Shown here piece after piece: positions 17,942-29,259 of a stretch of DNA of 64,000 nucleotides (the stretch's first letter is position 1; each line of letters begins with the position of its first letter). The position numbers were made by a program, and so were the translations under genes. The notes under the pieces are model-generated. The model was not told the DNA's origin, did not search any database, and saw only the letters and a list, made by a program, of their open reading frames with translations. Source of the DNA: DATMER01 sp040349255 (lineage in GTDB: Bacteria; Acidobacteriota; Thermoanaerobaculia; Multivoradales; UBA5704); contig JBEQUE010000017.1 of the NCBI GenBank assembly GCA_040349255.1, forward strand, positions 1 through 64,000. Direction: 5' to 3'.

Positions 17942-18808
17942 ATGCTGTCATGGATGCAGCGAAGTCGGTGTCTGCATGGGCAGGGCATAGTTCTGTTCGT
18001 CCTCATGGTCAGCGTCGTTGGATGTGCCACCCAGGGTCAGCCCGCCTCCCTGGCCGGGGTGCGGGTTCAACACCGCCTGGAGACGGCCGGCATCGTCCGG
18101 CAGACCGCAAGCCCGACCTCTCTCGACAGTGTCTACGACGCCGCGGTCGCCAACGCCGCGGTGTTTCGCGCCGAGCACCTGGTTTCCGACCTGTGGCCGG
18201 TGCCCGCGACCGGAAGCACTCCGATGGGGTCTTTCATCAGTTGCGACTGCCCGGGGGGAGGCGGCGGATGCAGCTTCGCCTGCGCCTTCTCCCCGGGCTT
18301 CGAGTTGACGCCGTCGGATATCTGGGTCTCGCGCTCCGATCAGCTCCTCCGGTTCTGCCGGTCTCTGCCGCCAAGCCTGACCGCGGCTCAGGTCGTGCTG
18401 AAGATCCAGCAGCTCCAGGGCCTGCCGCCGCAGGTCAATCCGGACCCCTGCACGTGGAAGATCCTGCAGCTCAACGTCGTCGGGCTCAAGGTCCCGAACC
18501 AGTTCTTCCGGCCCTGCCCGGACCCGGACCCCACGACAATGGGACCCTGCCCGTCGGACTTCGAAAATCCCGTCCCGAAAGCGACCACCGACTTCCAGGC
18601 CTGGATGGCCGGCCAAGCGTTCTCCGCCTGGCAGATCCCCAACGGCTATCCGTGGACGCACCTCGGCTACACCTACAATTGGGACCCGCAGGCCCCGAGC
18701 ATCGTCGGCACCTCGGAGTACGTGATCCGGCAAGGCGTGACGGTCAACGTAACCGGGCTGGTTCCCGCGGTCCCCTACTGTACGCAGAACCGGTTGAAGT
18801 GCCCGTGA
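17942..18808 (+). CDS. Lipoprotein of unknown function
   Basis: 288 residues. The N-terminal hydrophobic stretch ends in a lipobox (VSVVGCAT, Cys at about residue 28), so it should be lipid-anchored. The mature part has ten or more cysteines, many in pairs (CDCPGGGGGCSFAC), pointing to disulfides or metal binding outside the membrane. A ribosome site GGGGAG precedes the ATG. No family was recognised. Confidence 0.7.
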   Translation: MLSWMQRSRCLHGQGIVLFVLMVSVVGCATQGQPASLAGVRVQHRLETAGIVRQTASPTSLDSVYDAAVANAAVFRAEHLVSDLWPVPATGSTPMGSFISCDCPGGGGGCSFACAFSPGFELTPSDIWVSRSDQLLRFCRSLPPSLTAAQVVLKIQQLQGLPPQVNPDPCTWKILQLNVVGLKVPNQFFRPCPDPDPTTMGPCPSDFENPVPKATTDFQAWMAGQAFSAWQIPNGYPWTHLGYTYNWDPQAPSIVGTSEYVIRQGVTVNVTGLVPAVPYCTQNRLKCP

Positions 18809-18984
18809 TGAGAGGGTTCATGGTGGAGACCGGACTCCGGGGGTAGCTTGCGAGCGTCATCTGGAGATCTTTTGACGATGATGGAGAACAATGCTCAGCT
18901 AGCAGAGACGCACCGGAGGATTTTCACCTGAATCCGGGTCCAACCGATTGATCTCACTCCGCGGTGATGAGATGATTCCCGGCC

Positions 18985-19857
18985 ATGCCTTCGATGGCCC
19001 ATGAGATCCTGGTGGATCTTTTCAAGAATCGTCCTGCGCTCGCGGCCGAAATTCTGGTCGAGGTGCTGGGCCTTTCGCTTCCTCCCTATACAGAAGCCAG
19101 GATTACCTCTGCGGACCTGACCGAGATTCAGCCCGCCGAATACCGTGCTGACATCGTTGTCCTATTGGTTCACGACGGAGCCCCGGTCCGGGTGGTAATC
19201 GTCGAGGTCCAGTTGGCGGTGGACCCCAGGAAGCGCCTCAGTTGGCCAGCGTATGCGATGGTGTCGCGGGCCGTCCATGGCTGTCCGGTTGCTCTGCTTG
19301 TGATCGCTCCGGATCCGGCAGTAGCCGGTTGGTGCGCCGAACCGATCGAGACGGGTATTCCCGGATTCATCCTGCGTCCGCCCGTGCTGCGCCGCACCAA
19401 GGTTCCGGTCGTGACGGACCCTGAGGAAGCGTCCCAACGGCCTGAGCTTGGAGTCCTCTCCGCCTTGGCACACGGCAAGACGAAGAAGGGGAAGATGATT
19501 GCATCCGCCGTGCTGCCCGCGTTCCGAGGACTCGACGACGACCGGGGCCAGTTCTACTACGATCTCGTGTATAATTCCCTCAATGATGCGACTCGCCGCG
19601 CTTTGGAGGCGGAGATGAAGGGCTACGAATACCAGAGCGATTTTGCCAGGAAGTACGTCGCGCAAGGGCGTGTCGAGGGCCGTGCCGACCAAGCGGCTCG
19701 CGACTTGTTGATGGTTCTTCAAGCTCGTGGCATTGCAGTGTCCGATGCTGCTCGCGAACGTATTCTGGCCCAGAAGGATCCGGAACGGCTTGAGCGGTGG
19801 CTGGAGAAGGCTGTGGTCGCCAACTCGGTCGCTGCGGTCCTCGACGAGCCGAACTGA
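18985..19857 (+). CDS. Rpn/PD-(D/E)XK-nuclease-like protein
   Basis: 290 residues. The region RADIVVLL...VRVVIVEVQLAVDPRKR supplies the Asp and Glu-x-Gln of a PD-(D/E)XK core as found in Rpn-type recombination-promoting nucleases and related transposase-family proteins. The C-terminal half is helical with a DQAARDLLMVLQARG repeat-like helix, again typical of the family. Codon use is visibly less G/C-rich (many A/T third bases) than in neighbouring genes, suggesting horizontal acquisition. An alternative start is ATG 18994. The 18809-18984 gap holds nothing recognisable. Confidence 0.65.
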   Translation: MPSMAHEILVDLFKNRPALAAEILVEVLGLSLPPYTEARITSADLTEIQPAEYRADIVVLLVHDGAPVRVVIVEVQLAVDPRKRLSWPAYAMVSRAVHGCPVALLVIAPDPAVAGWCAEPIETGIPGFILRPPVLRRTKVPVVTDPEEASQRPELGVLSALAHGKTKKGKMIASAVLPAFRGLDDDRGQFYYDLVYNSLNDATRRALEAEMKGYEYQSDFARKYVAQGRVEGRADQAARDLLMVLQARGIAVSDAARERILAQKDPERLERWLEKAVVANSVAAVLDEPN

Positions 19858-19910
19858 GGATCTTCCTTGAACCTCAGTCCGGCCCGCTCGCCGGATCGAT
19901 TTCTCTTCCT

Positions 19911-22709
19911 CTAGAAGCTCACCCTCAGCCCCAGCCGGAACGACGTCGGCGGTGTTCGCAGGACCGCTTTCTTGTAGCCCGGATTGACCGGGGTGGGGGA
20001 GGCGTTGTCGGCTTCCTGGAAGCCCCAGCGTTGGTCGAGCAGGATCGGTCTCTGGGCGTCCAGGACGTTGAAGACGTCCACCAGCACGTTGACGCTCGCA
20101 GGGCCCACCTCGATCGGATAGCCGAGGTGGAGGTCCGCCTCGTAGGTGTCCGGGGTGCGGCCTTCGGCGCCTCGCTTGGTGAGGAAGAACTCATAGCGGC
20201 CGTAGATGTCCGAATAACCGTAACGGGTGACCGGAGTGCCGGTGCGGTAGTAGGCCGAGGCTCCCAGCGAGAGCTTCCAGGGGGTGAAGAAGACGCCCGA
20301 GGCCTTGAACTGGTGGCGCCGGTCGTTCGAGAGCGGGCCCTGGTTCGTGATCCGGGTCAGGTCGCTGCCGTTGGTAAAGAAGTCGTAGTAGTCGTAGGCC
20401 GCCGTGATGTTCGGGTCGGCTCCGACGTTGGTGAAGGGCGAGTACAGGCCGTCGAAGTTGCCTTCGAGCTTCGAGTAGAGGTACGAGGCCATGCCCTGCC
20501 AACTGTGCGAAAGGCGCTTGTTGACGTCGAGCTGCACGCCCTTGAACTCGCGCTTCGGCTTCGGGGCCGGGAAGGTCTGCGAGTAGTCCAGGGTGAAGAC
20601 CCGGTTCATGATCCCCTTGCCCGGGTTGCCGATGCAGTAGGTGCCGTCGTCCGCGCAGAGGAAGTCCTCGATCACCTCGCCGTACTCGCGCCAGATGCCC
20701 TTGACGCCGACCGAGATCGCCGGCCGGATCTGGCGCTCGTAGCCGAGCAGCGCCTCCTCGATGTACTGGTTGCTGAGGTCCGGGTCCACCGGCTCCGTGA
20801 AGCCGCCGAAGATGGCCGACTCCTGGTCGAGCAGCGCTTCGGCGGCCGGGTCCGGCGCGGTGCCCGTCGGGCTGAAGTTGAAGATGCGCGTCTGGCGCTC
20901 GAAGGAGAAGGAGCGGATGACCAGGTCCATCGGGAGCTGCTCGTAGTAGCGGCCCCAGGAGCCGAAGACCTTCGAGGAGCCGTCGCCTGACGGGTCCCAG
21001 ATGAAGCCCAGGCGCGGCGCGTAGTCGTCCTTCAGATCGACCCGCTTCTCGCCCGAGGCGTCGATGATCTCCTGGCGGTCCCATCGAACACCCAGGTTCA
21101 GGGTGAGGTTGTCTGTCGCGGCCCAGCGGTCCTGGAGATAGACGGTGGTGACGTCGTGCTCCGGCGAGGCGATGAGGGCCCCGACCGGCGCGTTGGCGAT
21201 GGTCGCCGTCGGCGTGGTCCAGTAGATGTGGCTGTAGACCTGCCGGCCGCCGACATCGTAGACGTCCACCTGCTGGCCGCCCGAGTTGCGCTTGATCACG
21301 TCCGCGGTCTCGGTCTCGTACTCCAGGCCGCCCTTGATCTCGTGGGCGCCCAGGAACCGGGTCACGCTGCCGCCGTAGAAGTCGCGCTGGAAATCCTTCT
21401 CCTGGACCAGGCCGAAGCCGCCGGTCTGGAAGAAGTCGTTGTCCACCGACCGGAACTGGATGGTGTCGCCGCCGGAGGTGGCCGGGCCGACCGAGTTCTC
21501 CTCGTTGTGGCGCGCGGCCTGCGCGGAGAGGACCCAGTTCTCGCCCAGGATGCCCTCGTAGCGCAGGGAGTAGTCCTTGCCGCCGAAGCTGCGGATGCCC
21601 TCGTAGGTGAGCGGATCGCCGTTCAGGCTGTGCTGGGCGTCGTTGATCGCCCCGGTGTCGTCCCGCGGGTCCTGGAAGAAGGTGCCGATGAGCGACTGGT
21701 TGCCGGTCATCTGCCAGGTGAGCTTGGCGGAGGCGAGGTCGCGGTCGCTGTCGGAATCGACGATCCGGCCGGCGAGCGGGCCGGCGGTGAGCGCGCTCTG
21801 GGTGGTGTTGGTCACCCGGTCGTAGGCGGCGAAGAACCACAGCTTGTCCTTCTTGAGGAAGCCGCCGAGGCCGAGGCCGAAGTCCTTCTTGGTGAAGCCC
21901 TCGACGGTGCCGGCGGTCGACACGATCGCGTCCGGGTCGCCCTGGAACGAGTCGTCGTCCCAGTAGCCGAAGACGTCGCCGTGGAACTCGTTGCCGCCGG
22001 ACTTGGTGATGACGTTGATGATGCCGCCGGTGGAGCGGCCGAACTCGGCCTCGTAGCCGCCGGTCTTCACGTCCACGGCCTGGATGAACTCGAAGTTCAG
22101 CTCCTTGCCCTGGAAGCCGTACTCGGCGCCGGTGGTGTTGACGCCGTCGATGTAGAACACGTTCTCGGCGCCGGTCGAGCCGTAGACGGTGATCGAATTC
22201 TGGGAAGTGTTCTCGGGGTTGGCGTCGGAGGAGACGCCGGGCGTGATCTGGACCACCGCGGCGTAGTTGCGGCCGGTGGGCAGGGTCTCGATGGTGCGCG
22301 CCTCCAGGTTGGTGCCGAGGGTGTTGGAGGTGGTGTCCACCACCGGCACCTCGCTGGTGACGGTGATCTCCTCGGAGAGCGCCGGGGTGAGCTCGACGTT
22401 CAGGGTGGCGTCCTGGTCGAGGCTCACCAGGATCTCGCGCGACTCCACGCCGAAGCCCTGGAGGTTGTAGTTGACCGTGTAGGTGCCCGGCGGCAGCAGG
22501 GTGAGGCGGTAGCGGCCCTCGGAGTCGGTGACGTCGGTCCGCGTGCCCTGGAGGTTGGGGCTGCGGGCCTCGATCGTGACGCCGGGCAGGACGCCGCCGT
22601 CCGCGTCGGTGACGCGGCCGAGGAGACCGCCGGTGGTCTGGGCGGAGGCCGCGAAGGCGGCCAGGAGGAGGAAGCACAACAGCAGGACCGGTCGACGCCA
22701 TGCGCTCAT
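19911..22709 (-). CDS. TonB-dependent receptor with carboxypeptidase-regulatory-like domain (Oar-like)
   Basis: 932 residues with a signal peptide ending in ASAQ (about residue 24). Residues 28-110 form a beta-sandwich of the carboxypeptidase-regulatory type (GRVTDADGGVLPGVTIEA). A plug domain follows, with LPTGRNYAAVVQITPGV and the EFGRSTGGIINVITKSGGN segment. A long beta-barrel ends in an aromatic C-terminus (FRLGLRVSF) as outer-membrane proteins need. Oar-like receptors of this layout are strongly expanded in Acidobacteriota and are thought to take up large polymers or peptides. The substrate is unknown; no paired surface lipoprotein lies beside it. Confidence 0.9.
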   Translation of the reverse strand: MSAWRRPVLLLCFLLLAAFAASAQTTGGLLGRVTDADGGVLPGVTIEARSPNLQGTRTDVTDSEGRYRLTLLPPGTYTVNYNLQGFGVESREILVSLDQDATLNVELTPALSEEITVTSEVPVVDTTSNTLGTNLEARTIETLPTGRNYAAVVQITPGVSSDANPENTSQNSITVYGSTGAENVFYIDGVNTTGAEYGFQGKELNFEFIQAVDVKTGGYEAEFGRSTGGIINVITKSGGNEFHGDVFGYWDDDSFQGDPDAIVSTAGTVEGFTKKDFGLGLGGFLKKDKLWFFAAYDRVTNTTQSALTAGPLAGRIVDSDSDRDLASAKLTWQMTGNQSLIGTFFQDPRDDTGAINDAQHSLNGDPLTYEGIRSFGGKDYSLRYEGILGENWVLSAQAARHNEENSVGPATSGGDTIQFRSVDNDFFQTGGFGLVQEKDFQRDFYGGSVTRFLGAHEIKGGLEYETETADVIKRNSGGQQVDVYDVGGRQVYSHIYWTTPTATIANAPVGALIASPEHDVTTVYLQDRWAATDNLTLNLGVRWDRQEIIDASGEKRVDLKDDYAPRLGFIWDPSGDGSSKVFGSWGRYYEQLPMDLVIRSFSFERQTRIFNFSPTGTAPDPAAEALLDQESAIFGGFTEPVDPDLSNQYIEEALLGYERQIRPAISVGVKGIWREYGEVIEDFLCADDGTYCIGNPGKGIMNRVFTLDYSQTFPAPKPKREFKGVQLDVNKRLSHSWQGMASYLYSKLEGNFDGLYSPFTNVGADPNITAAYDYYDFFTNGSDLTRITNQGPLSNDRRHQFKASGVFFTPWKLSLGASAYYRTGTPVTRYGYSDIYGRYEFFLTKRGAEGRTPDTYEADLHLGYPIEVGPASVNVLVDVFNVLDAQRPILLDQRWGFQEADNASPTPVNPGYKKAVLRTPPTSFRLGLRVSF

Positions 22710-22781
22710 GAGGGTCTCCTCAAACTCAATTGAAGGGTGAATCTAGCACAGGCGGTTGATCCCGTTCCCCCTCTCCCCAGC

Positions 22782-22808
22782 CCTCTCCCCCGTACCGGGG
22801 GAGAGGGA
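22782..22808. repeat. Dispersed GC-rich intergenic palindrome
   Basis: CCCTCTCCCCCG and CGGGGGAGAGGG pair perfectly around TAC, between two genes that both read leftward. A second element of the same type lies at 59725-59751. Such CCCTCTCCC/GGGAGAGGG hairpins recur in intergenic DNA of many G+C-rich bacteria; this one could also end the kinase transcript's upstream neighbour. Confidence 0.6.
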
Positions 22809-22834
22809 GCTCCCGCTTGCCCGCCACTGCCGCT

Positions 22835-24772
<1,938 letters not shown>

Positions 24773-24779
24773 TCCGTAA

Positions 24780-24785
24780 AGTATA
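24780..24785 (-). promoter_or_regulatory. -10 element TATACT, predicted leaderless start
   Basis: On the minus strand TATACT ends 7 bases before the ATG at 24772. No ribosome site lies between, so a leaderless or nearly leaderless message is likely. Confidence 0.45.
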
Positions 24786-24808
24786 TGCAATCCCGCGCGG
24801 GGGAGGTC

Positions 24809-26644
24809 CTACCCGCCGAGCTGACCCAGCACCTCGCGGATCTCGGGCTGGTCCGGATCGATCTCCAGCGAGCGCCGGAAGGCGCGGGCGGCGCCGGCGG
24901 GGTCTTCCAGGCAGAGGCTCGCGAGGCCGGCTCCGTTCCAGGCCAGGCGCTCGCCCGGCGCGAGACCCGCGGCCGTCTCGAAGTCGGCGCGGGCCGGCCG
25001 GCAGTCCTTGCTCTCGAAGCGCGCCTGGCCTCGGGCAAGCCAGAGCTTCGGCTCGTCCTGCTTGACGGCCAGCGCCCGGTCCAGGAGGCGGAGTCGGCGG
25101 TCCGGTTCGGCTTGGCGGACGCGGCCCAGGACGCGCTCGGCGCTGTTGGGCAAGCCCGCTTCGACGGCTCGGATCAGGAGGTCGTCGGAGCGGTCCCGAT
25201 CCCTGGATTCCAGCAGCTCGCTCAGGTTCCAGAGGGCCGAGGCCTGGTTCGGGGCGAGGGCGATGGCTTTCTCGAAGGCGCGGGCGGCTTCGTCGGTCCG
25301 GCCGGCCTGGCGGAGAAGGAGGCCCTCGTTGTTGAAGGAGGCCGGGGTCCGCGTCCCGGCGCCGCGGCCGGAGTCGGATCCGAGATAGCCGAGCGCGCGC
25401 AGCTTCGCGACCTCTTCCTCGCCTCCGGATGGCAGGTCCGGGATGGGCGCGGGCTTCCAGCGGGCCCGGTAGTCCACGGGCTTGCCGTCCGAGTCCGGGG
25501 AGCCGGGGAGGGGAGGGCCTGCGATGTCCTGGCCGGGCGGGAGACCGAGGAGCGCCAGCAGAGTGGCGCAGACCTGATCGACCCGGCCCCGTCCTCTTTC
25601 TCCGGACTCGATGCCGGGACCTCTCAGTAGGTAGATACCCTCATCCCGGTGCCAGAGGCCGGCCGTGGCCGCCTTCGCGCTCCCCAGGTTTTCCGGCCGG
25701 CCGTCTCCCCAGAGGAAGCCGTGATCGGAGGCGATCATCAGCATGGCGCCGTGCTCGCCGGCCCACTTCCGCCAGGCGCCGAGCAGCCGGTCCACCTCGG
25801 CGAAGTAGAGCTCCGGCACGTGCTGGTAGCGCTCGAAGTCCTGCTCGGAGACCTCCGGCCGGCGCGGCGGCGCATAGGGAGCGAAGACGTGGCCGATCGT
25901 GTCGGTGCCCTGGAAGTAGAGGACGGTCAGGTCCGGCGTCTCCTTGTCCAGCCAGGAGTGCGCCAGGGCGTCGTAGGCGCGGGTCTCGACCAGGATGCGC
26001 CGCAGCGCGCTCACCGGATGGGCGTACGGGTCCGGACGGGCGACGGCCTCGTCGTAGGCGGCCCGGTCCAGCCAGGGCAGGTACTCGCGAAGGTCGTCGT
26101 AGCCGGTCTCGCTCTCCACCCGGTCGAGGATCTGCCGCGCCCAGGCCTCGCGGTCCAATGGATGGACGATGCCCGGCGGACGGTCTCTGGAGGTGAAGGA
26201 GAAGAAGCGGTCGGCGACCATCAGGCCGCGCACGGGCTCGGCCGGCCAGGTGGCCCACATCCCGAAGACGGCGGAGCCCCGGCCTTCGAGGTCGGCCAGG
26301 TTCCAGACGGCCGGGACACGCCGCTCCTCGCGGGTGATCGGCTCCTCTGTCCCGGTCTCGGGGTTGCGCCGGGTGAAATCGAGGACGCCGTGCTCCAGCG
26401 GGCTCGCTCCGGTCATCATCGTGGTCCAGACGAGAGGGGAGAGCGGCGGCTGGATCGTGGCGAGGACGCCGGTGCGCCCTTCCTTCGCCAACGCGGCCAG
26501 GTTCGGCATCACCCCATTCCTTAGATAGGGATCCAGGAGCTGCCAGTCGGCCCCGTCCAGGCCGAGGAAGAGGACGGGGCGGCGGTCCGGAGCCTGCCGG
26601 CAGGCAGAGATCAGGAGAAGCAGGAGGAGCGCGAGGCGTTTCAT
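24809..26644 (-). CDS. Alkaline-phosphatase-superfamily (type I phosphodiesterase) lipoprotein with TPRs
   Basis: 611 residues from ATG 26644. The lipobox LLLISAC gives a lipid-anchored protein. Metal-binding signatures of the phosphodiesterase/nucleotide-pyrophosphatase fold are present: FLGLDGADW (first Asp), WTTMMTGASPLEHG (nucleophile Thr region), GTDTIGHVF and MIASDHGF. From about residue 420 to the end there are TPR units (FNNEGLLLRQAGRTDEAARA and following). Proteins of this build are common in Acidobacteriota and may cleave phosphate esters at the cell surface; the substrate is unknown. Confidence 0.8.
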   Translation of the reverse strand: MKRLALLLLLLISACRQAPDRRPVLFLGLDGADWQLLDPYLRNGVMPNLAALAKEGRTGVLATIQPPLSPLVWTTMMTGASPLEHGVLDFTRRNPETGTEEPITREERRVPAVWNLADLEGRGSAVFGMWATWPAEPVRGLMVADRFFSFTSRDRPPGIVHPLDREAWARQILDRVESETGYDDLREYLPWLDRAAYDEAVARPDPYAHPVSALRRILVETRAYDALAHSWLDKETPDLTVLYFQGTDTIGHVFAPYAPPRRPEVSEQDFERYQHVPELYFAEVDRLLGAWRKWAGEHGAMLMIASDHGFLWGDGRPENLGSAKAATAGLWHRDEGIYLLRGPGIESGERGRGRVDQVCATLLALLGLPPGQDIAGPPLPGSPDSDGKPVDYRARWKPAPIPDLPSGGEEEVAKLRALGYLGSDSGRGAGTRTPASFNNEGLLLRQAGRTDEAARAFEKAIALAPNQASALWNLSELLESRDRDRSDDLLIRAVEAGLPNSAERVLGRVRQAEPDRRLRLLDRALAVKQDEPKLWLARGQARFESKDCRPARADFETAAGLAPGERLAWNGAGLASLCLEDPAGAARAFRRSLEIDPDQPEIREVLGQLGG

Positions 26645-26657
26645 GGGATCTGGCGGC

Positions 26658-26663
26658 GTTATA
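26658..26663 (-). promoter_or_regulatory. Extended -10 (TGG)TATAAC
   Basis: Reading leftward, TGGTATAAC ends 13 bases before ATG 26644, leaving room for only a very short leader. Confidence 0.4.
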
Positions 26664-26727
26664 CCACTCCCCCGAAACATCCGGCGCGTTCCGTTCGTAG
26701 GGTGGTCAACGAGAGGGAGACCGATCC

Positions 26728-29208
26728 ATGAACCTGCTGCTCAAGGACCTCCGATATGCCGCCCGGATGCTCGCGAAGACTCCGGGCTTCACGGCCGTCG
26801 CCCTGGTGACGCTCACGCTCGCCATCGGCGCCAACACGGCCATCTTCAGCATCGTCAACGGAATGCTCATCCAGCCGCTGCCCTTCAAGGAGCCCGACCG
26901 CCTGATCCAGCTCATGCGCGGCTTCAAGGAGGGCGGCGTGGGCGGCTCGATCTCCGTGCCCAAGTACGTCTACTGGGAGGAGAACAGCCACGAGGTGTTC
27001 GAGGGGGTCGCCGCCTTCGACAACCTGGGCTCGGGCTTCAACATGGCCGGCGACGGCACGCCGGAGCGCCTGGTCGGCTCCCGCGTCACCCACGAGTTTT
27101 TCTCCGTGTTCCGCGTCCAACCGGCCCTCGGCCGCACCTTCACGGTCGACGAGGATCGCCCCGGCGCCGACAAGGTGGTCATCCTCGGCAATGGCTTATG
27201 GAAGCGGCGCTTCAACGCCGACCGCTCGATCGTCGGCAAGACGCTCCAGCTCAACGGCGAGGCCTACACGGTGGTCGGCGTGGCGCCGGAGTCGTTCCGC
27301 TATCCGGCGCGGGCCGACCTCTGGACGCCGTTCCAGATGGACCGCACCAGCCAGGAGAAGGGCCACTACTTCGAGGTTGTGGGCCGGCTCAAGCCGGGCG
27401 TGACCCTGGAGAAGGCCAGCGCCGCCGCGTCCCTGATCGGCAAGAACTTCTTCGCCGGACACCCCGACTTCGGCACCGGCGACGAGACGCTCGCGCTGCG
27501 CACCCTGCGCGACCGCCTCTACGGGCGGCTGCGGCCGGTGCTCTACATCCTGCTCGGCGCGGTGGCGTTCGTGCTGCTCATCGCCTGCGTGAACCTGGCG
27601 AACCTGCAGCTCGCCCGGGCCGCCGGCCGGCAGCGGGAGATCGCGCTGCGGGTCGTCCTCGGCGCCCGCACGTCGCAGGTCGTCAAGCAGCTCCTCACGG
27701 AGAGCCTGCTGCTCTCCCTGATCGGCGGCCTGCTGGGCCTGGGCGTCGGGCTCCTGATCCTCAAGCCGCTGCTCGCGCTCAGCCCGCCGGAGATCGAGCA
27801 GGTCATGCCGATCGGCATCGATCCGACGGTGGTCGCGTTCACGTTCGGCCTGTCGCTCCTGGCCGGCCTGCTGTTCGGCCTCGCCCCGGCCTTCCAGGCG
27901 GCGCGGGTCAACCTGAGCACGCCGCTCAAGGAGGGGACGACCCGGTCCACGGGCGGCGTCCGCGGCAGCCTGACGCGGCGGCTCCTGGTGATCAGCGAGG
28001 TGGCGCTCGCCCTGGTGCCGCTCACCGGCGCCGTGCTGCTGGTCAAGAGCTTCTCCGGCGTGGTGCGGACCGACCCCGGGTTCAATCCGGACAACGTGCT
28101 CACGATGAAGCTCTCGCTGCCCGAGGCGCGCTATGCGAACCCGGAGAGGCTGGAGGCGATGAGCCGCGACCTGACCTCCCGGGTGGCCAGCCTGCCCGGG
28201 GTGAAGGCGGCCACGCTGGCGGTCTCGCTGCCGCTCGAGGGCGGGATCGACCTGCCGTTCACGATCGAGGGCAAGTACACCGGCGGCATGGACGAGAAGG
28301 CCGCGGGCCTCGGGTTCGCCCAGTACCGCCTGAGCACCGCGGGCTACTTCGAGAGCCTGGGGATCCCGCTCGTCCGCGGCCGTTTCATCAACGAGCGCGA
28401 CGCCGGCAACGCGCCCGGGGTCGCCCTGATCAACGAGGCCGCGGCCAAGCAGTACTGGCCGGGCGAGGACCCGATCGGCAAGCGGATCACCATGGGCCAG
28501 CCGTTCCTGCCCGAGATCTCGGACGGGCAGCCGCGCGAGATCGTGGGCATCGTCAAGGACGTGCGGGAGGACGGCCTCGACGAGGACCCGCCGCCGATCG
28601 TCTACTCGCCGCTGGCGCAGACCCCGGCGCCCCTCCTCACCATGGTGGTGCGGTTGATCCCGGTGAGCTTGGTGGTCAAGACCGACCGCGAGGTGCCGAA
28701 TCTCGCCGCGACCGTCCAGAAGGAGGTCTGGGCCGTGGACGCGCAGCAGCCGGTCAACGACGTCCGCATGATGGACGAGGTGGTGTCGCGCTCGCTCGGC
28801 CGGCAGCGCTTCGCGGCCGTGCTGCTCGGCGGGCTCGCGCTGCTCGCGCTGCTCCTCGCCGGGGTGGGGATCTACGGCGTGCTGTCGTATCTCGTGACGC
28901 AGCGCACGCGGGAGATCGGCGTCCGCATGGCGCTCGGCGCCTCGGCGCGGGCCGTGCTCGGCATGGTGGTCCGGCAGGGCTTCGCCTCGGTGCTGATCGG
29001 GGTGGCCGTGGGCGTGGCCGGGGCCTTCGCCCTGGCCCGCTTCCTGGGCGGCCAGATCGCGAACCTCCTGGCCGGCGGCAGCGCCACCGACCCGGTGACG
29101 TTCGTGGTGGCGCCGGCGGTGCTCGCGGCCGTGGCGCTCCTCGCGAGCGTCATCCCGGCCCACCGGGCGAGCCAGATGGACCCGCTGCTCGCGCTGCGGC
29201 GGGATTGA
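26728..29208 (+). CDS. MacB-like ABC permease, acidobacterial duplicated orphan permease type
   Basis: 826 residues. The start MNLLLKDLRYAARMLAKTPG and the ALVTLTLAIGANTAIFSIVN helix are hallmarks of this family, in which two MacB/FtsX-like halves are fused: first helix at about 22-43, MacB-like periplasmic domain (about 45-260), three helices (about 270-390), a linker, a second periplasmic domain (about 430-660), and three final helices ending in SQMDPLLALRRD. No ATPase gene is adjacent, as expected for an orphan permease. Export of a small molecule or mechanotransmission is possible; the substrate is unknown. Confidence 0.9.
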   Translation: MNLLLKDLRYAARMLAKTPGFTAVALVTLTLAIGANTAIFSIVNGMLIQPLPFKEPDRLIQLMRGFKEGGVGGSISVPKYVYWEENSHEVFEGVAAFDNLGSGFNMAGDGTPERLVGSRVTHEFFSVFRVQPALGRTFTVDEDRPGADKVVILGNGLWKRRFNADRSIVGKTLQLNGEAYTVVGVAPESFRYPARADLWTPFQMDRTSQEKGHYFEVVGRLKPGVTLEKASAAASLIGKNFFAGHPDFGTGDETLALRTLRDRLYGRLRPVLYILLGAVAFVLLIACVNLANLQLARAAGRQREIALRVVLGARTSQVVKQLLTESLLLSLIGGLLGLGVGLLILKPLLALSPPEIEQVMPIGIDPTVVAFTFGLSLLAGLLFGLAPAFQAARVNLSTPLKEGTTRSTGGVRGSLTRRLLVISEVALALVPLTGAVLLVKSFSGVVRTDPGFNPDNVLTMKLSLPEARYANPERLEAMSRDLTSRVASLPGVKAATLAVSLPLEGGIDLPFTIEGKYTGGMDEKAAGLGFAQYRLSTAGYFESLGIPLVRGRFINERDAGNAPGVALINEAAAKQYWPGEDPIGKRITMGQPFLPEISDGQPREIVGIVKDVREDGLDEDPPPIVYSPLAQTPAPLLTMVVRLIPVSLVVKTDREVPNLAATVQKEVWAVDAQQPVNDVRMMDEVVSRSLGRQRFAAVLLGGLALLALLLAGVGIYGVLSYLVTQRTREIGVRMALGASARAVLGMVVRQGFASVLIGVAVGVAGAFALARFLGGQIANLLAGGSATDPVTFVVAPAVLAAVALLASVIPAHRASQMDPLLALRRD

Positions 29209-29259
29209 AGCCTGTGTTTTTGCGCCGGGGCTGCGCATTCGCGTAGTCTCCGGCGCGAC

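Noticed and set aside
24773..24790. TTG start for the MHYT kinase at 24790
   Set aside because: The -10 element TATACT would lie inside the coding region; the ATG at 24772 fits a leaderless start.
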